From Streptococcus sp. HMSC067H01 (GTDB lineage Bacteria; Bacillota; Bacilli; Lactobacillales; Streptococcaceae): a stretch of DNA of 64,000 nt. Shown here piece after piece: positions 26,038 to 34,174 of this stretch. A program made the position numbers and the translations under genes. The first letter of the stretch is position 1; every line of letters starts with the position of its first letter. The DNA is taken from NCBI RefSeq assembly GCF_001814775.1, contig NZ_KV817781.1, positions 110,155 through 174,154 of the forward strand, in the 5' to 3' direction. The notes beneath the pieces were generated by a model. The model did not search any database. It was not told the origin of the DNA and worked only from the letters and a program-made list of their open reading frames with translations.

Positions 26038-26768
26038 TATTGTCTCAATTTAGAAAAAACTTCTCCAATCTTCCCTTCGATAACTAAATCAGCTTGGCTA
26101 TCTTGAGGAGTGCTGGACTTGTTGATAACGACAAGATTTGATCCTGAAAAATAATTGATTAGGCTAGCTGCAGGGTAAACAACTAAGGAAGTTCCACCAA
26201 TGATCAACAAATCTGCTTGCTGAATGGCTCGAGCTGCTCTACTAAATACATCCATATCTAGCGCTTCCTCATAAAGGGTCACATCAGGTTTGACCACCTT
26301 GCCACAATCTAAGCAGTGGGGAACTGGACCTTCAAGTGCCAAAAATGCATTCAAATCATAAAAGCGATGACAGCCCAAACAGTAATTACGATCTGCACTA
26401 CCATGCAGTTTCAAAACTTTTTCAGAACCCGCCATTTCATGCAAGCTATCAATATTTTGCGTCACAATCGCCTTTAATTTACCTGTTTTTTCCAACGATG
26501 CTAGATAATCATGTGCTAAATTCGGCTTGGCATCTGGATAGAGGAGATACTTTTTGTAGAAGTCAAAAAAATCCTCTGGATAGCGTTCAAACATAGTGCG
26601 TGAAACCAGTTGCTCGGCAGTAAAATGGCGACCTAGTTTCAAACTATATATACCATCTGAACTACGAAAATCTGGAATATTAGACTCTGTAGAAACCCCT
26701 GCACCACCGAAAAAGACAATTCTCTGACTTTGATCAATAATACCTTGTAGTTGTTCAATTTTATCCAT
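26037..26768 (-). CDS. NAD-dependent protein deacylase, Sir2 family (CobB-like)
   Basis: 243-residue cytosolic sirtuin that removes acyl groups from lysine using NAD. NAD-binding GAGVSTESNIPDFRS (about 22-36), TQNIDSLHEMAG with the catalytic His region in KLHGS (about 115-128), and two CxxC zinc pairs (CLGC, CLDC) are intact. It is a standalone enzyme without extra defence domains. Preceded by a hairpin that probably ends deoD transcription. Substrates are not predictable. Confidence 0.92.
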   Translation of the reverse strand: MDKIEQLQGIIDQSQRIVFFGGAGVSTESNIPDFRSSDGIYSLKLGRHFTAEQLVSRTMFERYPEDFFDFYKKYLLYPDAKPNLAHDYLASLEKTGKLKAIVTQNIDSLHEMAGSEKVLKLHGSADRNYCLGCHRFYDLNAFLALEGPVPHCLDCGKVVKPDVTLYEEALDMDVFSRAARAIQQADLLIIGGTSLVVYPAASLINYFSGSNLVVINKSSTPQDSQADLVIEGKIGEVFSKLRQ

Positions 26769-26797
26769 TTTGTACTCCTAGGAATTTTCAAGTTAAA

Positions 26798-26839
26798 AAG
26801 TTGAAAGCCTTGACTTCTTGTCAACTTGGCTTCCAACTT
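26798..26839 (-). terminator. Probable terminator between deoD and the sirtuin gene
   Basis: Stem AAGTTGGAAGCC / GGCTTTCAACTT with one mismatch and an 18-base loop, followed by TTTAAC on the minus strand. The short T run suggests partial read-through. The rest of the 229-base gap is AT-rich without a recognisable element. Confidence 0.5.
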
Positions 26840-26997
26840 CATTTGATTATGATTTAGATATTAAACTGACTAGTCTCGTTCCTTTGACACAATTAGGCTT
26901 TCTTCAATTTCCTTATTCTTACCTATTTCAGGATTGATTCATTGTTGGTGGTTATCATTTTGAGAACAAGAGAAATCATTCTGAATATAGCCTACCT

Positions 26998-27708
26998 TTA
27001 GTCAGCAATCAATGTTTCCAAACCAACCTTCATCATATCAGTGAAGGTGTTTTGACGTTCTTCTGCTGTAGTGTCCTCATCTGGATTGACCAAACTATCT
27101 GAAATAGTCATGATAGCAAGGGCATCAACATGATGTTGAGCTGCAAGATAATACAGCGCTGCCGCTTCCATTTCCACCGCTTTTACTCCCCACTTACCAA
27201 GCTCAATGTTCTTTTCAAAGTAGTTTGAATAAAAGACATCAGATGACAAAACGTTCCCAACGTGGGTTGTCATACCGAGATTTTTGGCAATATGATAAGC
27301 CTTATCTAGCAAATCAAAGCTAGCAATTTGAGGAAAATCATACATAGGCCAGTCGTTGCGGATGATGTTTGAATTGGTAGCAGCGGCTTGTGCTAAAACT
27401 AATTCACGAACATGGACATCTTCATTCAAAGAACCAGCAGTTCCCACACGGATTAATTTCTTCACTCCGTAGTCGACAATCAACTCGCGCGCATAAATAG
27501 AGATGGATGGCATCCCCATTCCTGTTCCCATAACAGATATACGGTGACCCTTGTAAGTACCAGTGTAACCAAACATGTTACGCACTTCGTTAAAACAAAC
27601 AGCATCTTCAAGGAAATTTTCCGCAATAAACTTAGCACGAAGAGGATCCCCAGGAAGAAGAATTTTATCAGCAATTTCACCTTGCTTAGCAGCAATATGG
27701 ATAGACAT
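26998..27708 (-). CDS. deoD: Purine-nucleoside phosphorylase, DeoD type
   Basis: 236-residue hexameric-type phosphorylase that cleaves purine (deoxy)nucleosides, including adenosine, to base and (deoxy)ribose 1-phosphate. Family signature [17 protein letters not shown] (about 63-79), MEAAALY (about 178-184) and the catalytic Asp in [11 protein letters not shown] (about 199-209) are present. The start MSIHIAAK matches homologues. There is no Shine-Dalgarno sequence next to the ATG; two tandem structured RNA elements occupy the leader. Complements PunA (trimeric type) encoded upstream. Confidence 0.96.
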   Translation of the reverse strand: MSIHIAAKQGEIADKILLPGDPLRAKFIAENFLEDAVCFNEVRNMFGYTGTYKGHRISVMGTGMGMPSISIYARELIVDYGVKKLIRVGTAGSLNEDVHVRELVLAQAAATNSNIIRNDWPMYDFPQIASFDLLDKAYHIAKNLGMTTHVGNVLSSDVFYSNYFEKNIELGKWGVKAVEMEAAALYYLAAQHHVDALAIMTISDSLVNPDEDTTAEERQNTFTDMMKVGLETLIAD

Positions 27709-27715
27709 AATTTAT

Positions 27716-27846
27716 GATACAAAGAGCGACCAGAAAGCGACTGAAAATTAGGAATCTGACGAGAAATCCTGATTTCTCAGTCAGATTATCTATTTTCCGA
27801 GCTTTCCGCTCGTGTTCAAATTAGAACACACGCTCTACCTTTCTTT
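27716..27846 (-). ncRNA. Structured leader RNA element, deoD-proximal copy
   Basis: 131 nt. Minus-strand pairing: closing AGAGCG/CGCUCU; hairpin GUGUUC/GAACAC; long arm with outer stem GAAAGC/GCUUUC, internal loop AUAGAUAA opposite UUCCUAA, inner stem AAUCUGAC/GUCAGAUU and apical GAGAAAUC/GAUUUCUC. It begins AAAGAAAGG and ends CUUUGUAUC just before the deoD ATG. Same architecture as the parC element with different base pairs in nearly every stem. Confidence 0.75.
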
Positions 27847-27855
27847 TTTATTAAT

Positions 27856-27987
27856 AGGACAGGCGACGGAGAACAAAGTAAAAATAGGAAACTGACGACG
27901 CATCGCAGATGCTAGACAGTTTATCTTTTTTACACAGTTCTCCGCCCGTATTCAGTTCAGCAAATACGGTTAACCCATCCTTTCTTT
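27856..27987 (-). ncRNA. Structured leader RNA element, deoD-distal copy
   Basis: 132 nt directly upstream of the proximal copy. Closing AGGAUGGG/CCUGUCCU (two G-U pairs); hairpin CCGUAUU/AAUACGG; outer stem GGAGAAC/GUUCUCC; internal loop AAAAAAGAUAAA opposite UUUCCUAUUUUU (identical to the parC copy); inner stem AAACUG/CAGUUU; apical GCAUC/GAUGC. Begins AAAGAAAGGAU. No start codon follows it; the next copy begins after a short AU-rich linker. Together the two copies fill most of the 342-base gap between the ClC gene and deoD. Confidence 0.75.
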
Positions 27988-28001
27988 ATTAAATGATATT
28001 G

Positions 28002-28007
28002 ATTATA
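28002..28007 (-). promoter_or_regulatory. Possible -10 box for deoD
   Basis: Minus-strand TATAAT lies about 15 bases upstream of the distal leader element; no convincing -35 was found, so transcription may also come from the rpiA promoter upstream. Confidence 0.35.
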
Positions 28008-28050
28008 AATTTAAAATATATTTTGGATTAGAAAAACTAGAGTATTCTTA

Positions 28051-29331
28051 TTAATTTTCTATTATCCTTGTCTTTGGTCGTAAGTATTTCTCCCAAGGGA
28101 TTCGGTCCAGCATTTTAGCAAAACCAAATGCCAAGTAAGCAGTCACCAAAAGAAAAGGTATAGCCTCAAATGACTGACCAGTGAACCCCATTACCAATCC
28201 ACTTGCAGATAGGGGTGCCTTCAAGGTCACAGATAAAAAGCAAACCGAACCTAATAGTAAGACTGCTGGCTGGTTGCCACTACCTAAAATCATGGTCAAG
28301 AGTGCAGCTCCTGCCATCCCCAAGGCAAAAGATGGGGTCAAGATACCACCATAGGCACCTGCCCAAAGGGTGACTAAAACGACCAAGGCTTTCAAGACAA
28401 ATAAGAGGATTACCGTCTTGGCATTACTGCCGTTTAAAATTTCCTGAGCCATCATACGCCCATTACCAAGTAGATGAGGCAAATGGCTAGCCAATCCAAC
28501 AAGGAAAAGGAATGTTACAGGCAGAGTATAGAGTATCCGCTTGTCCTTTATTCTCTTTAAAGAAGCTTGTTTGTTGAAGCGACTAAAAAGCCAAGCGAGT
28601 GGAGTCAGAAAAAGAACTAATAAGGGAACAAGCCACATATCACCTAGTGGCCAAGTCAGAGCTGGAATCTGGTAGAGAGCATGATCTGAAACAACAAAGC
28701 CTGCTGTAAAGGCTGATACATATGTAGTCAGACCGACCAAGAAAAAACGTTTGACAGATAAAGCAATTCCCAAGGTTTCAAAAACGAAAAACACACTCGT
28801 TAACGGAACCTGATAGACAGCCGCTAAACCCGCACCAGCTCCACAGGCAATGAGAAAGATTTGGTCCTTCACGGAGAGAGAAAAAATATTGGCAATAGGT
28901 CTTGCAAATAAAGCTCCAATCTCCCGCGGCGCAGCTTCCTTACCGATAGGCGCTCCTCCTCCAACTGCAACAATCTGCCAAATTGAATGAACTAGCTGTT
29001 TAAAAAAATAAAGTTTGTATTGTGATGTTTCATCCTTCATCTGCGCTTTGATGGAAAAAATCTTTGCTTTTCTTTGCAAGAAATACCAGACCAAGGCAGA
29101 ACTGACACCCACGATGATTAAACTGAAGCCTATTCGTGATGAGGCAACACCATCTGTCAAGAATCCAGTGTTATGCTCTGTCTGACCAAAAGCAATCCCT
29201 TCAACCAGCTCTAAAAGATAATGGAGCAAAATTCCGAATATGCCTGAAACTAGCCCTAGCATGATGACCGCTAGGACTAATTTGAGGTTATATGGGATCT
29301 TCTGAAGGCTACCCCTCAACTCTTGTAACAT
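28051..29331 (-). CDS. ClC family chloride/proton antiporter
   Basis: 426-residue membrane protein of the voltage-gated chloride channel family. The gating-glutamate motif appears as GGGAPIGKEAAPREIG (about 123-138), and the C-terminal anion-pore region GAYGGILTPSFALG (about 328-341) is typical. No cytosolic CBS domains, as in short bacterial ClCs; antiport rather than channel activity is inferred. It lies two bases after punA within the nucleoside operon, an unusual partner. Fluoride or chloride specificity cannot be decided by eye. Confidence 0.9.
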   Translation of the reverse strand: MLQELRGSLQKIPYNLKLVLAVIMLGLVSGIFGILLHYLLELVEGIAFGQTEHNTGFLTDGVASSRIGFSLIIVGVSSALVWYFLQRKAKIFSIKAQMKDETSQYKLYFFKQLVHSIWQIVAVGGGAPIGKEAAPREIGALFARPIANIFSLSVKDQIFLIACGAGAGLAAVYQVPLTSVFFVFETLGIALSVKRFFLVGLTTYVSAFTAGFVVSDHALYQIPALTWPLGDMWLVPLLVLFLTPLAWLFSRFNKQASLKRIKDKRILYTLPVTFLFLVGLASHLPHLLGNGRMMAQEILNGSNAKTVILLFVLKALVVLVTLWAGAYGGILTPSFALGMAGAALLTMILGSGNQPAVLLLGSVCFLSVTLKAPLSASGLVMGFTGQSFEAIPFLLVTAYLAFGFAKMLDRIPWEKYLRPKTRIIEN

Positions 29332-29333
29332 GA

Positions 29334-30143
29334 TTACAATTCAGCAAGAATCGCTTTTAGCAAGCCTTTGAAGTCGCCTTTGACGCGTTCTGTCACTTCC
29401 ACAACTTCTTCGTGGTTGAGTTCTTCTTGGAAACCAGCAGCATGGTTAGTGATACATGAAATTCCTAGAACTTTCAAGCCTGAGTGGGCTGCCACAATAA
29501 CTTCAGGAACAGTAGACATACCAACTGCATCCGCTCCCAATGTTTTATAGGCACGGATTTCAGCTGGAGTTTCATAAGTTGGACCTGTCACACCGATATA
29601 AACCCCATCATCCAGTTTAATGCCCAATTTGTCTGCTACTTGATGAGCAGTCTCACGGTATTCTGGAGTGTAGGCTTTCGACATATCAGGGAAACGTGGA
29701 CCAAAGTCATCCAAGTTTTCACCAATCAATGGGTTTTGACCAGTCATGTTGATGTGGTCAGTAATAGCCATCAAGGTACCAGGACCGAAGCCGATACCTC
29801 CAGCAGCGTTGGTTACAATTACACCTTCGCAGCCCAAGACTTTCATAACACGGACAGGGAAAGTCACAACTTCAAGAGGATTTCCTTCGTAGAAGTGGAA
29901 ACGACCTTGAAGAGCTAAGACTTTACGTCCAGCAAGATCACCATAGACCAATTTACCAGCATGTCCGACTACTGTGGATTGACCCCAGTTTGGAATGTCA
30001 GAGTAGTCTACTACGACTGCATTTTCGATTTCTTCAGCCAATTCTCCAAGACCTGAACCAAGGATCAAACCGAACTCAGGAGCTTCGATTCCTTTGCCCT
30101 TCAAAAATGCTGCTGTTTCATTGATTTTTGCTAATAATGTCAT
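29334..30143 (-). CDS. punA: Purine-nucleoside phosphorylase, trimeric type
   Basis: 269-residue phosphorylase for inosine and guanosine. LGSGLG phosphate loop (about 28-33), GRFHFYEGN (about 82-90), the active-site VTNAAGGIG (about 108-116) and the base-site region GMSTVPEVIVAAHSG with CITNHAAG are intact. Together with DeoD the cell covers both 6-oxo and 6-amino purine nucleosides. It sits between the DUF1697 gene and the ClC gene with gaps of two or three bases. Confidence 0.96.
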   Translation of the reverse strand: MTLLAKINETAAFLKGKGIEAPEFGLILGSGLGELAEEIENAVVVDYSDIPNWGQSTVVGHAGKLVYGDLAGRKVLALQGRFHFYEGNPLEVVTFPVRVMKVLGCEGVIVTNAAGGIGFGPGTLMAITDHINMTGQNPLIGENLDDFGPRFPDMSKAYTPEYRETAHQVADKLGIKLDDGVYIGVTGPTYETPAEIRAYKTLGADAVGMSTVPEVIVAAHSGLKVLGISCITNHAAGFQEELNHEEVVEVTERVKGDFKGLLKAILAEL

Positions 30144-30146
30144 TGT

Positions 30147-30701
30147 CTATCTCCTTTTTTTATGTTTTAAAAATTGACCAATTTTGTCAAAGGTATTAGC
30201 GTTACGAATGGTAATATTGCGATAGAAAGGCATCTTAAGCAAGTGCTTGTGATAGGCTGTTTTAGAGTAGCTAGCTTCTAACAATTTACCCCAGAAGATC
30301 CCTAATTTCCCAAAATGAAGCACTTCATCGACCAGTTCCAAACTGTTCACTTTCTCGATGACTTGATCCACATCCAAGCCCTCAGTGTAAAAGAGCACAT
30401 CTTTTCGAGCCATCTCATGATTCCACCAATCAGGAAGATTTCTAAGCTCCTCTTCGTAGTCTTCTTGACTTAACAAGGAAAAATATCGGATAAATGGATA
30501 ATGTTCTTTAAAGAAATCCTGTAGACTGTCAACCAACTGAGTTCTAGGCATGCTAGTATCAAAGAAAATATTCCCACTATTGATGTAGGTTTCAACATTT
30601 TCTAATCCCAACCCTGTCAATTCTTGACGAAGCTGGGCCATGACTACCTTATTCTTTCCACCGACATTGATACCTCTAACCAGTAATGCAAAGCGAATCA
30701 T
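30147..30701 (-). CDS. DUF1697 family protein
   Basis: 184 residues. The N-terminus FALLVRGINVGGKNKVVMAQ (about 4-23) and VETYINSGNIFF (about 36-47) are the DUF1697 signature. No catalytic function is established for the family; it is a two-domain alpha/beta protein of the ferredoxin-like type. It is embedded in the nucleoside operon between deoB (one base apart) and punA (three bases apart), so co-expression is certain but its role there is unknown. Confidence 0.88.
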   Translation of the reverse strand: MIRFALLVRGINVGGKNKVVMAQLRQELTGLGLENVETYINSGNIFFDTSMPRTQLVDSLQDFFKEHYPFIRYFSLLSQEDYEEELRNLPDWWNHEMARKDVLFYTEGLDVDQVIEKVNSLELVDEVLHFGKLGIFWGKLLEASYSKTAYHKHLLKMPFYRNITIRNANTFDKIGQFLKHKKRR

Positions 30702-30702
30702 C

Positions 30703-31914
30703 TTAAACTAATTGATCTAAGAAGCTTTCACCGATCATGGCTTTATCAACACCAAAGTTCTCTGCAATCGTTGCTGAGATGTCAGCGAAGTGTCCAACTG
30801 GAATTAATCCATTGCCTTTAAAGGATGGACTGTATGCCAAAAGTGGAATATATTCACGAGTATGGTCAGTACCAGCATAGGTTGGGTCATTTCCGTGGTC
30901 AGCAGTAATCAAAAGAAGATCATCTTCTCTCATAGCTGCCATAATTTCTGGCAAGCGCTCATCAAACTCATGCAAACAATCACGATAGCCGTGTGGATCA
31001 CGACGGTGTCCATATAAAGCATCAAAGTCTACCAAGTTGGTAAATGAGAATCCTTTTTCAAACTCAGGTAGTCCCATTGTTTTGACCAAGGTATCCATAC
31101 CGTGGCTATTTGATTTGTTGTGGCCCATATCGTGGTTGATACCAGCACCGTTGAAGATATCGTTAATCTTACCAACTGCATATGTATCAATACCGGCTTC
31201 ATTCAATTTGTCCAATACAGTTGGAGCAAATGGAGATACAGCCAAGTCACGACGGTTAGCCGTACGAGTGAAGTTTCCAGGCTCACCAACATAAGGACGG
31301 GCAATGATACGACCAAGAAGAGCTGGACGCTCTAAAGTAATCGAACGAGCGTATTCACAGATACGGTAGAGTTCATCCAAAGGAATGATGTCTTCGTGAG
31401 CTGCGATTTGAAGAACTGGGTCAGCTGATGTATAGATAATCAACTCGCCAGTTTCCATTTGACGTGGTCCGAAATCATCGATGACAGCTGTTCCTGAGTA
31501 TGGTTTGTTGGCTTCACGAATAACCTTACGTCCTGAAAATTCTTCGATTTTTGTCAAGATTTCTTCTGGGAATCCATTCCAGAAAGTATCAAACGGTTCT
31601 GTAATATTAAGACCCATGATTTCCCAGTGACCTGTCATGGTATCTTTTCCAAGAGAGACTTCTTCTAACTTCGTAGCGTAACCAGTTGGATTGCTCTCAG
31701 CTGGAACAGTCTTCAAGGCTTGTTCACGAAGAATATTTCCAAGACCAAGTTTTGCCATATTTGGAACATTCAAACCTACTGATTTTGAAATGTGTCCAAG
31801 CGTGTCTGATGCACCGTCAGGAACACCAGCGTTGACAAAGTTATGAGCATCTGGTGCTGCACCAATTCCTACAGAATCGAGTACCATCAAGTGAATACGT
31901 TTAAATTTTGACAT
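30703..31914 (-). CDS. deoB: Phosphopentomutase
   Basis: 403 residues from the second of two tandem ATG codons (31914), which is better spaced from AAAGGAGG. Alkaline-phosphatase-fold metalloenzyme that converts (deoxy)ribose 1-phosphate to the 5-phosphate. Metal and active-site motifs: [12 protein letters not shown] (about 11-22), [10 protein letters not shown] with the catalytic Thr (about 88-97), and [19 protein letters not shown] (about 338-356). It links the phosphorylases to DeoC and RpiA. Confidence 0.97.
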   Translation of the reverse strand: MSKFKRIHLMVLDSVGIGAAPDAHNFVNAGVPDGASDTLGHISKSVGLNVPNMAKLGLGNILREQALKTVPAESNPTGYATKLEEVSLGKDTMTGHWEIMGLNITEPFDTFWNGFPEEILTKIEEFSGRKVIREANKPYSGTAVIDDFGPRQMETGELIIYTSADPVLQIAAHEDIIPLDELYRICEYARSITLERPALLGRIIARPYVGEPGNFTRTANRRDLAVSPFAPTVLDKLNEAGIDTYAVGKINDIFNGAGINHDMGHNKSNSHGMDTLVKTMGLPEFEKGFSFTNLVDFDALYGHRRDPHGYRDCLHEFDERLPEIMAAMREDDLLLITADHGNDPTYAGTDHTREYIPLLAYSPSFKGNGLIPVGHFADISATIAENFGVDKAMIGESFLDQLV

Positions 31915-31926
31915 CATTTGCCTCCT

Positions 31927-32610
31927 TTATTTCCCTTTTGTTGAAGTTAAAACCTGAACGCCAGCTTGTCCTGCAACGATCACTTTATCAACCATTTGAT
32001 TAAATAAACCGTGCTCAACAACACCAACCTGAAGATCCAATTGACGACCAAAAGCGATCGGATCTTCAATAACACCTAAATCAAGGTCAATGATGAAATT
32101 TTTCATATCCGTCACAAAGCGTTGGCCATCTTTTTCACGAAAACTTGGCTTATAACCAGCTTTTTCAAAACGACGGAAAACCTGTTCTGCTCCGTATTGG
32201 ACAACTTCGACAGGTAGTTTGAAAGCGCCCAGTTTCTCAACCATCTTGCTCTCATCTACCACCCAGATATACTGTTTAGTTGGTGTCGCAACTACTTTTT
32301 CCATTAGAAGTGCGCCACCACCTCCTTTGATACCATTAAACTGACGATCCACCTCATCAGCTCCATCAACAGTCACATCAACTTCATCCACCTCATCAAT
32401 AGACTTAAGCGGTATATTCAATCCTTGTGCCTGTTTTGTCGTTACGCTCGAGGTCGTTACGGCTGTAATTTGAAGTCCTTCCTCCTTGATTCTACGACCA
32501 ATCTCCTCTACGAAATAATAGGCAGTCGAGCCTGTTCCAAGTCCTACAACCATTCCATCGGTTACGAACTCAGCAGCCTTGATGCCTGCTATTTTTTTCA
32601 GATTTTCCAC
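31927..32610 (-). CDS. rpiA: Ribose-5-phosphate isomerase A
   Basis: 227 residues, start GTG 32610 with GGAGGTG upstream. Interconverts ribose 5-phosphate and ribulose 5-phosphate. Substrate loops [11 protein letters not shown] (about 23-33), DGADEVD (about 82-88) and [11 protein letters not shown] with the catalytic Glu (about 94-104) are present. First gene of the operon with deoB, DUF1697, punA and the ClC gene, so ribose from nucleosides can enter the pentose phosphate pathway. Confidence 0.96.
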   Translation of the reverse strand: MENLKKIAGIKAAEFVTDGMVVGLGTGSTAYYFVEEIGRRIKEEGLQITAVTTSSVTTKQAQGLNIPLKSIDEVDEVDVTVDGADEVDRQFNGIKGGGGALLMEKVVATPTKQYIWVVDESKMVEKLGAFKLPVEVVQYGAEQVFRRFEKAGYKPSFREKDGQRFVTDMKNFIIDLDLGVIEDPIAFGRQLDLQVGVVEHGLFNQMVDKVIVAGQAGVQVLTSTKGK

Positions 32611-32640
32611 TTAAACACCTCCAAACAAAAAGCTACTTCT

Positions 32641-32649
32641 ATTATAACA
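32641..32649 (-). promoter_or_regulatory. Extended -10 promoter of the rpiA operon
   Basis: Minus-strand TGTTATAAT, about 30 bases upstream of the GTG start; the -35 region is poor and overlaps a cre-like site. Confidence 0.6.
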
Positions 32650-32664
32650 TGAATACGCTTTAAA
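32650..32664 (-). promoter_or_regulatory. Possible CcpA (cre) site at the rpiA promoter
   Basis: Minus-strand TTTAAAGCGTATTCA matches the cre consensus WTGNAANCGNWNNCA except for one base (T for G at position 3). It lies directly upstream of the -10, where binding would block polymerase. Confidence 0.4.
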
Positions 32665-32682
32665 TTCATCCTTGCACTAGAA

Positions 32683-32712
32683 AAACCCGAACATTTTATT
32701 TCGGGTTTCTGA
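32683..32712 (-). terminator. Terminator of the U32 gene
   Basis: Stem AAACCCGA / TCGGGTTT with a 10-base AT-rich loop and a T run on the minus strand. Confidence 0.8.
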
Positions 32713-32715
32713 TTC

Positions 32716-33645
32716 TTATTTAACCATGTCAGGATCGTAGTCATAAAATCCTGTGTCAAGGAAACGATTTTTGGGATGGAGTTTACGGACTTGCTCGTCC
32801 AACAAGAAGGCTTGGTCATGAGTAAAGCTTCCCTCTTGAATCAAGCTACGGGCTTGGATGAAGAGTTTTGCAATTTCTACAAAATTTTGACCTGGAGTGT
32901 AGAGACCTTCCAGTTTCCAGTGGGTAAATCCATGTTCTACTAGTTCTGTCAATTTGGTCATCAAATCAAGGTCATTGTTAGCAAAGATATGAGTTCCATG
33001 ATTGTCTTCAAAAATTGAGTAGTGACTATCTGGATCACTAGGCTCTGCTAAGAAGAGGTTGCGTTGACGTGTTTTTTCATCATCAATCTGAGTAAAATTA
33101 TAATAGTTTTGCAAGAGTGGACGCTTAGAGTGGTGGATGACACTAGCACCGTAAACCAAAACTTCAGCAGGAATTTCCAAAATTTCAGGCATTTTAAAGA
33201 GTTCAGCTGATGGAATTTCACGAGCCAATACTGCCTCAGAAGCGCCAGCCTTTTGTCCCCAGAAATTAATCTGACGGCTGCTTGTGACCATGGTTGAGGC
33301 ATCATAGATGGTTTTAAAAGAATAACCCTCACGATTGACAACATAAAAGACACCCGCATCTCCAACAGTAATATAGTCCGTTTTGATTTCTTCTAAAAAG
33401 TCCAAGAAGGGCTTGATACGGTCCATCATGTCTTGGTGCATAAGAGCATTAACCGCAACGATTAATTCCTTACCTGCCTCATGAACAATTTTTGCGATTT
33501 CACGCAATTCTTCATGACTAAAGGTAGTTGGCAAACGAAGACCAAAATCTTTCTCACCGACATGAATGCGGTCGACACCAGCTTCAAGTAGCTGTTTTAC
33601 TTGTTCAATACTTTCAGCAGTTGCTGTAATGATAATCTTTTCCAT
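32716..33645 (-). CDS. U32 family peptidase-like protein (PrtC/TrhP relatives)
   Basis: 309 residues from ATG 33645 (MEKIIITA); the upstream in-frame start lies before the promoter and is excluded. Single-domain member of family U32, with the N-terminal barrel (IHVGEKDFGLRLP, about 29-41) and the central VYGASVIHHSKRPLLQNYY region (about 164-182). U32 proteins are named as collagenases, but several act in tRNA hydroxylation; which applies here is unknown. Probably leaderless. Monocistronic. Confidence 0.85.
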   Translation of the reverse strand: MEKIIITATAESIEQVKQLLEAGVDRIHVGEKDFGLRLPTTFSHEELREIAKIVHEAGKELIVAVNALMHQDMMDRIKPFLDFLEEIKTDYITVGDAGVFYVVNREGYSFKTIYDASTMVTSSRQINFWGQKAGASEAVLAREIPSAELFKMPEILEIPAEVLVYGASVIHHSKRPLLQNYYNFTQIDDEKTRQRNLFLAEPSDPDSHYSIFEDNHGTHIFANNDLDLMTKLTELVEHGFTHWKLEGLYTPGQNFVEIAKLFIQARSLIQEGSFTHDQAFLLDEQVRKLHPKNRFLDTGFYDYDPDMVK

Positions 33646-33652
33646 AAGGAAA

Positions 33653-33661
33653 ATTATACCA
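33653..33661 (-). promoter_or_regulatory. Extended -10 promoter of the U32 gene
   Basis: Minus-strand TGGTATAAT with only seven bases (TTTCCTT) before the ATG; no -35 and no ribosome site, so a leaderless transcript is expected. Confidence 0.65.
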
Positions 33662-33748
33662 CATTTCTGCAAAATCAGCTATTCCCTAAAATGATAAATT
33701 TACTTATTATTTTTGTAACCTTACTGTAATAATTTTTTTCTTGAAAAA

Positions 33749-33757
33749 TGGTAAAAT
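33749..33757 (+). promoter_or_regulatory. Extended -10 promoter of the DUF3270 gene
   Basis: TGGTAAAAT on the plus strand, 26 bases upstream of the ATG; AAGGAG follows as ribosome site. Confidence 0.6.
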
Positions 33758-33783
33758 GAAAGAGTACTGTTAAGGAGAGAATC

Positions 33784-34059
33784 ATGCCCGTAAGAAAATA
33801 TCAACCGTATGAGTTTGAAGAAGAGGAAACTCAAACAGCGCTCTATCAAGACTATGTTCCAGAAACCACTTCTGTCGCTAGTGTAAAGGAAGTTCTATTT
33901 TTTGTAAACATTGCTTGTTTTTGCGTCTTTTTAGCCTTGTTTAGCTTTATCTTTTTAGCCCTCAAGTTCAACACAGTTCTGGCTTTTAGTCTAGCCATTG
34001 CTTTGAGTTTGGTAGCTCTAAAGTTCCAACGTTCTATGATTAAGAAGAAATTTTATTAG
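33784..34059 (+). CDS. DUF3270 family small membrane protein
   Basis: 91 residues: an acidic N-terminal half (YEFEEEETQTALYQDY) and two hydrophobic helices (about 38-60 and 63-80), ending in a basic tail RSMIKKKFY. Matches the streptococcal DUF3270 family as I recall it. Function unknown. Monocistronic on the plus strand, between two minus-strand units. Confidence 0.8.
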   Translation: MPVRKYQPYEFEEEETQTALYQDYVPETTSVASVKEVLFFVNIACFCVFLALFSFIFLALKFNTVLAFSLAIALSLVALKFQRSMIKKKFY

Positions 34060-34064
34060 AATCA

Positions 34065-34100
34065 AATAGGTCGGGATAAAAATCCCGACCTATTTTTTGT
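34065..34100 (+). terminator. Terminator of the DUF3270 gene, probably shared with ciaH
   Basis: Perfect stem AATAGGTCGGGAT / ATCCCGACCTATT with TTTTTT on the plus strand and a weaker ATTTGATT on the minus strand. Confidence 0.85.
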
Positions 34101-34174
34101 TTAACACGATGGCTATATGGCTGTGACTAGAGAAGCGATACTTGGTCTATCACATTCTAAGTCATAGCCTTTTC

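Noticed and set aside
26037-26768. Sir2 protein as a Thoeris or other defence effector linked to the Tad2-like gene
   Set aside because: It is a complete zinc-containing deacylase of housekeeping type, 18 kb away, with no TIR or other defence partner nearby.
27709-27990. deoD leader as a purine riboswitch
   Set aside because: The two copies do not show the conserved purine-aptamer core, and the same fold precedes parC.
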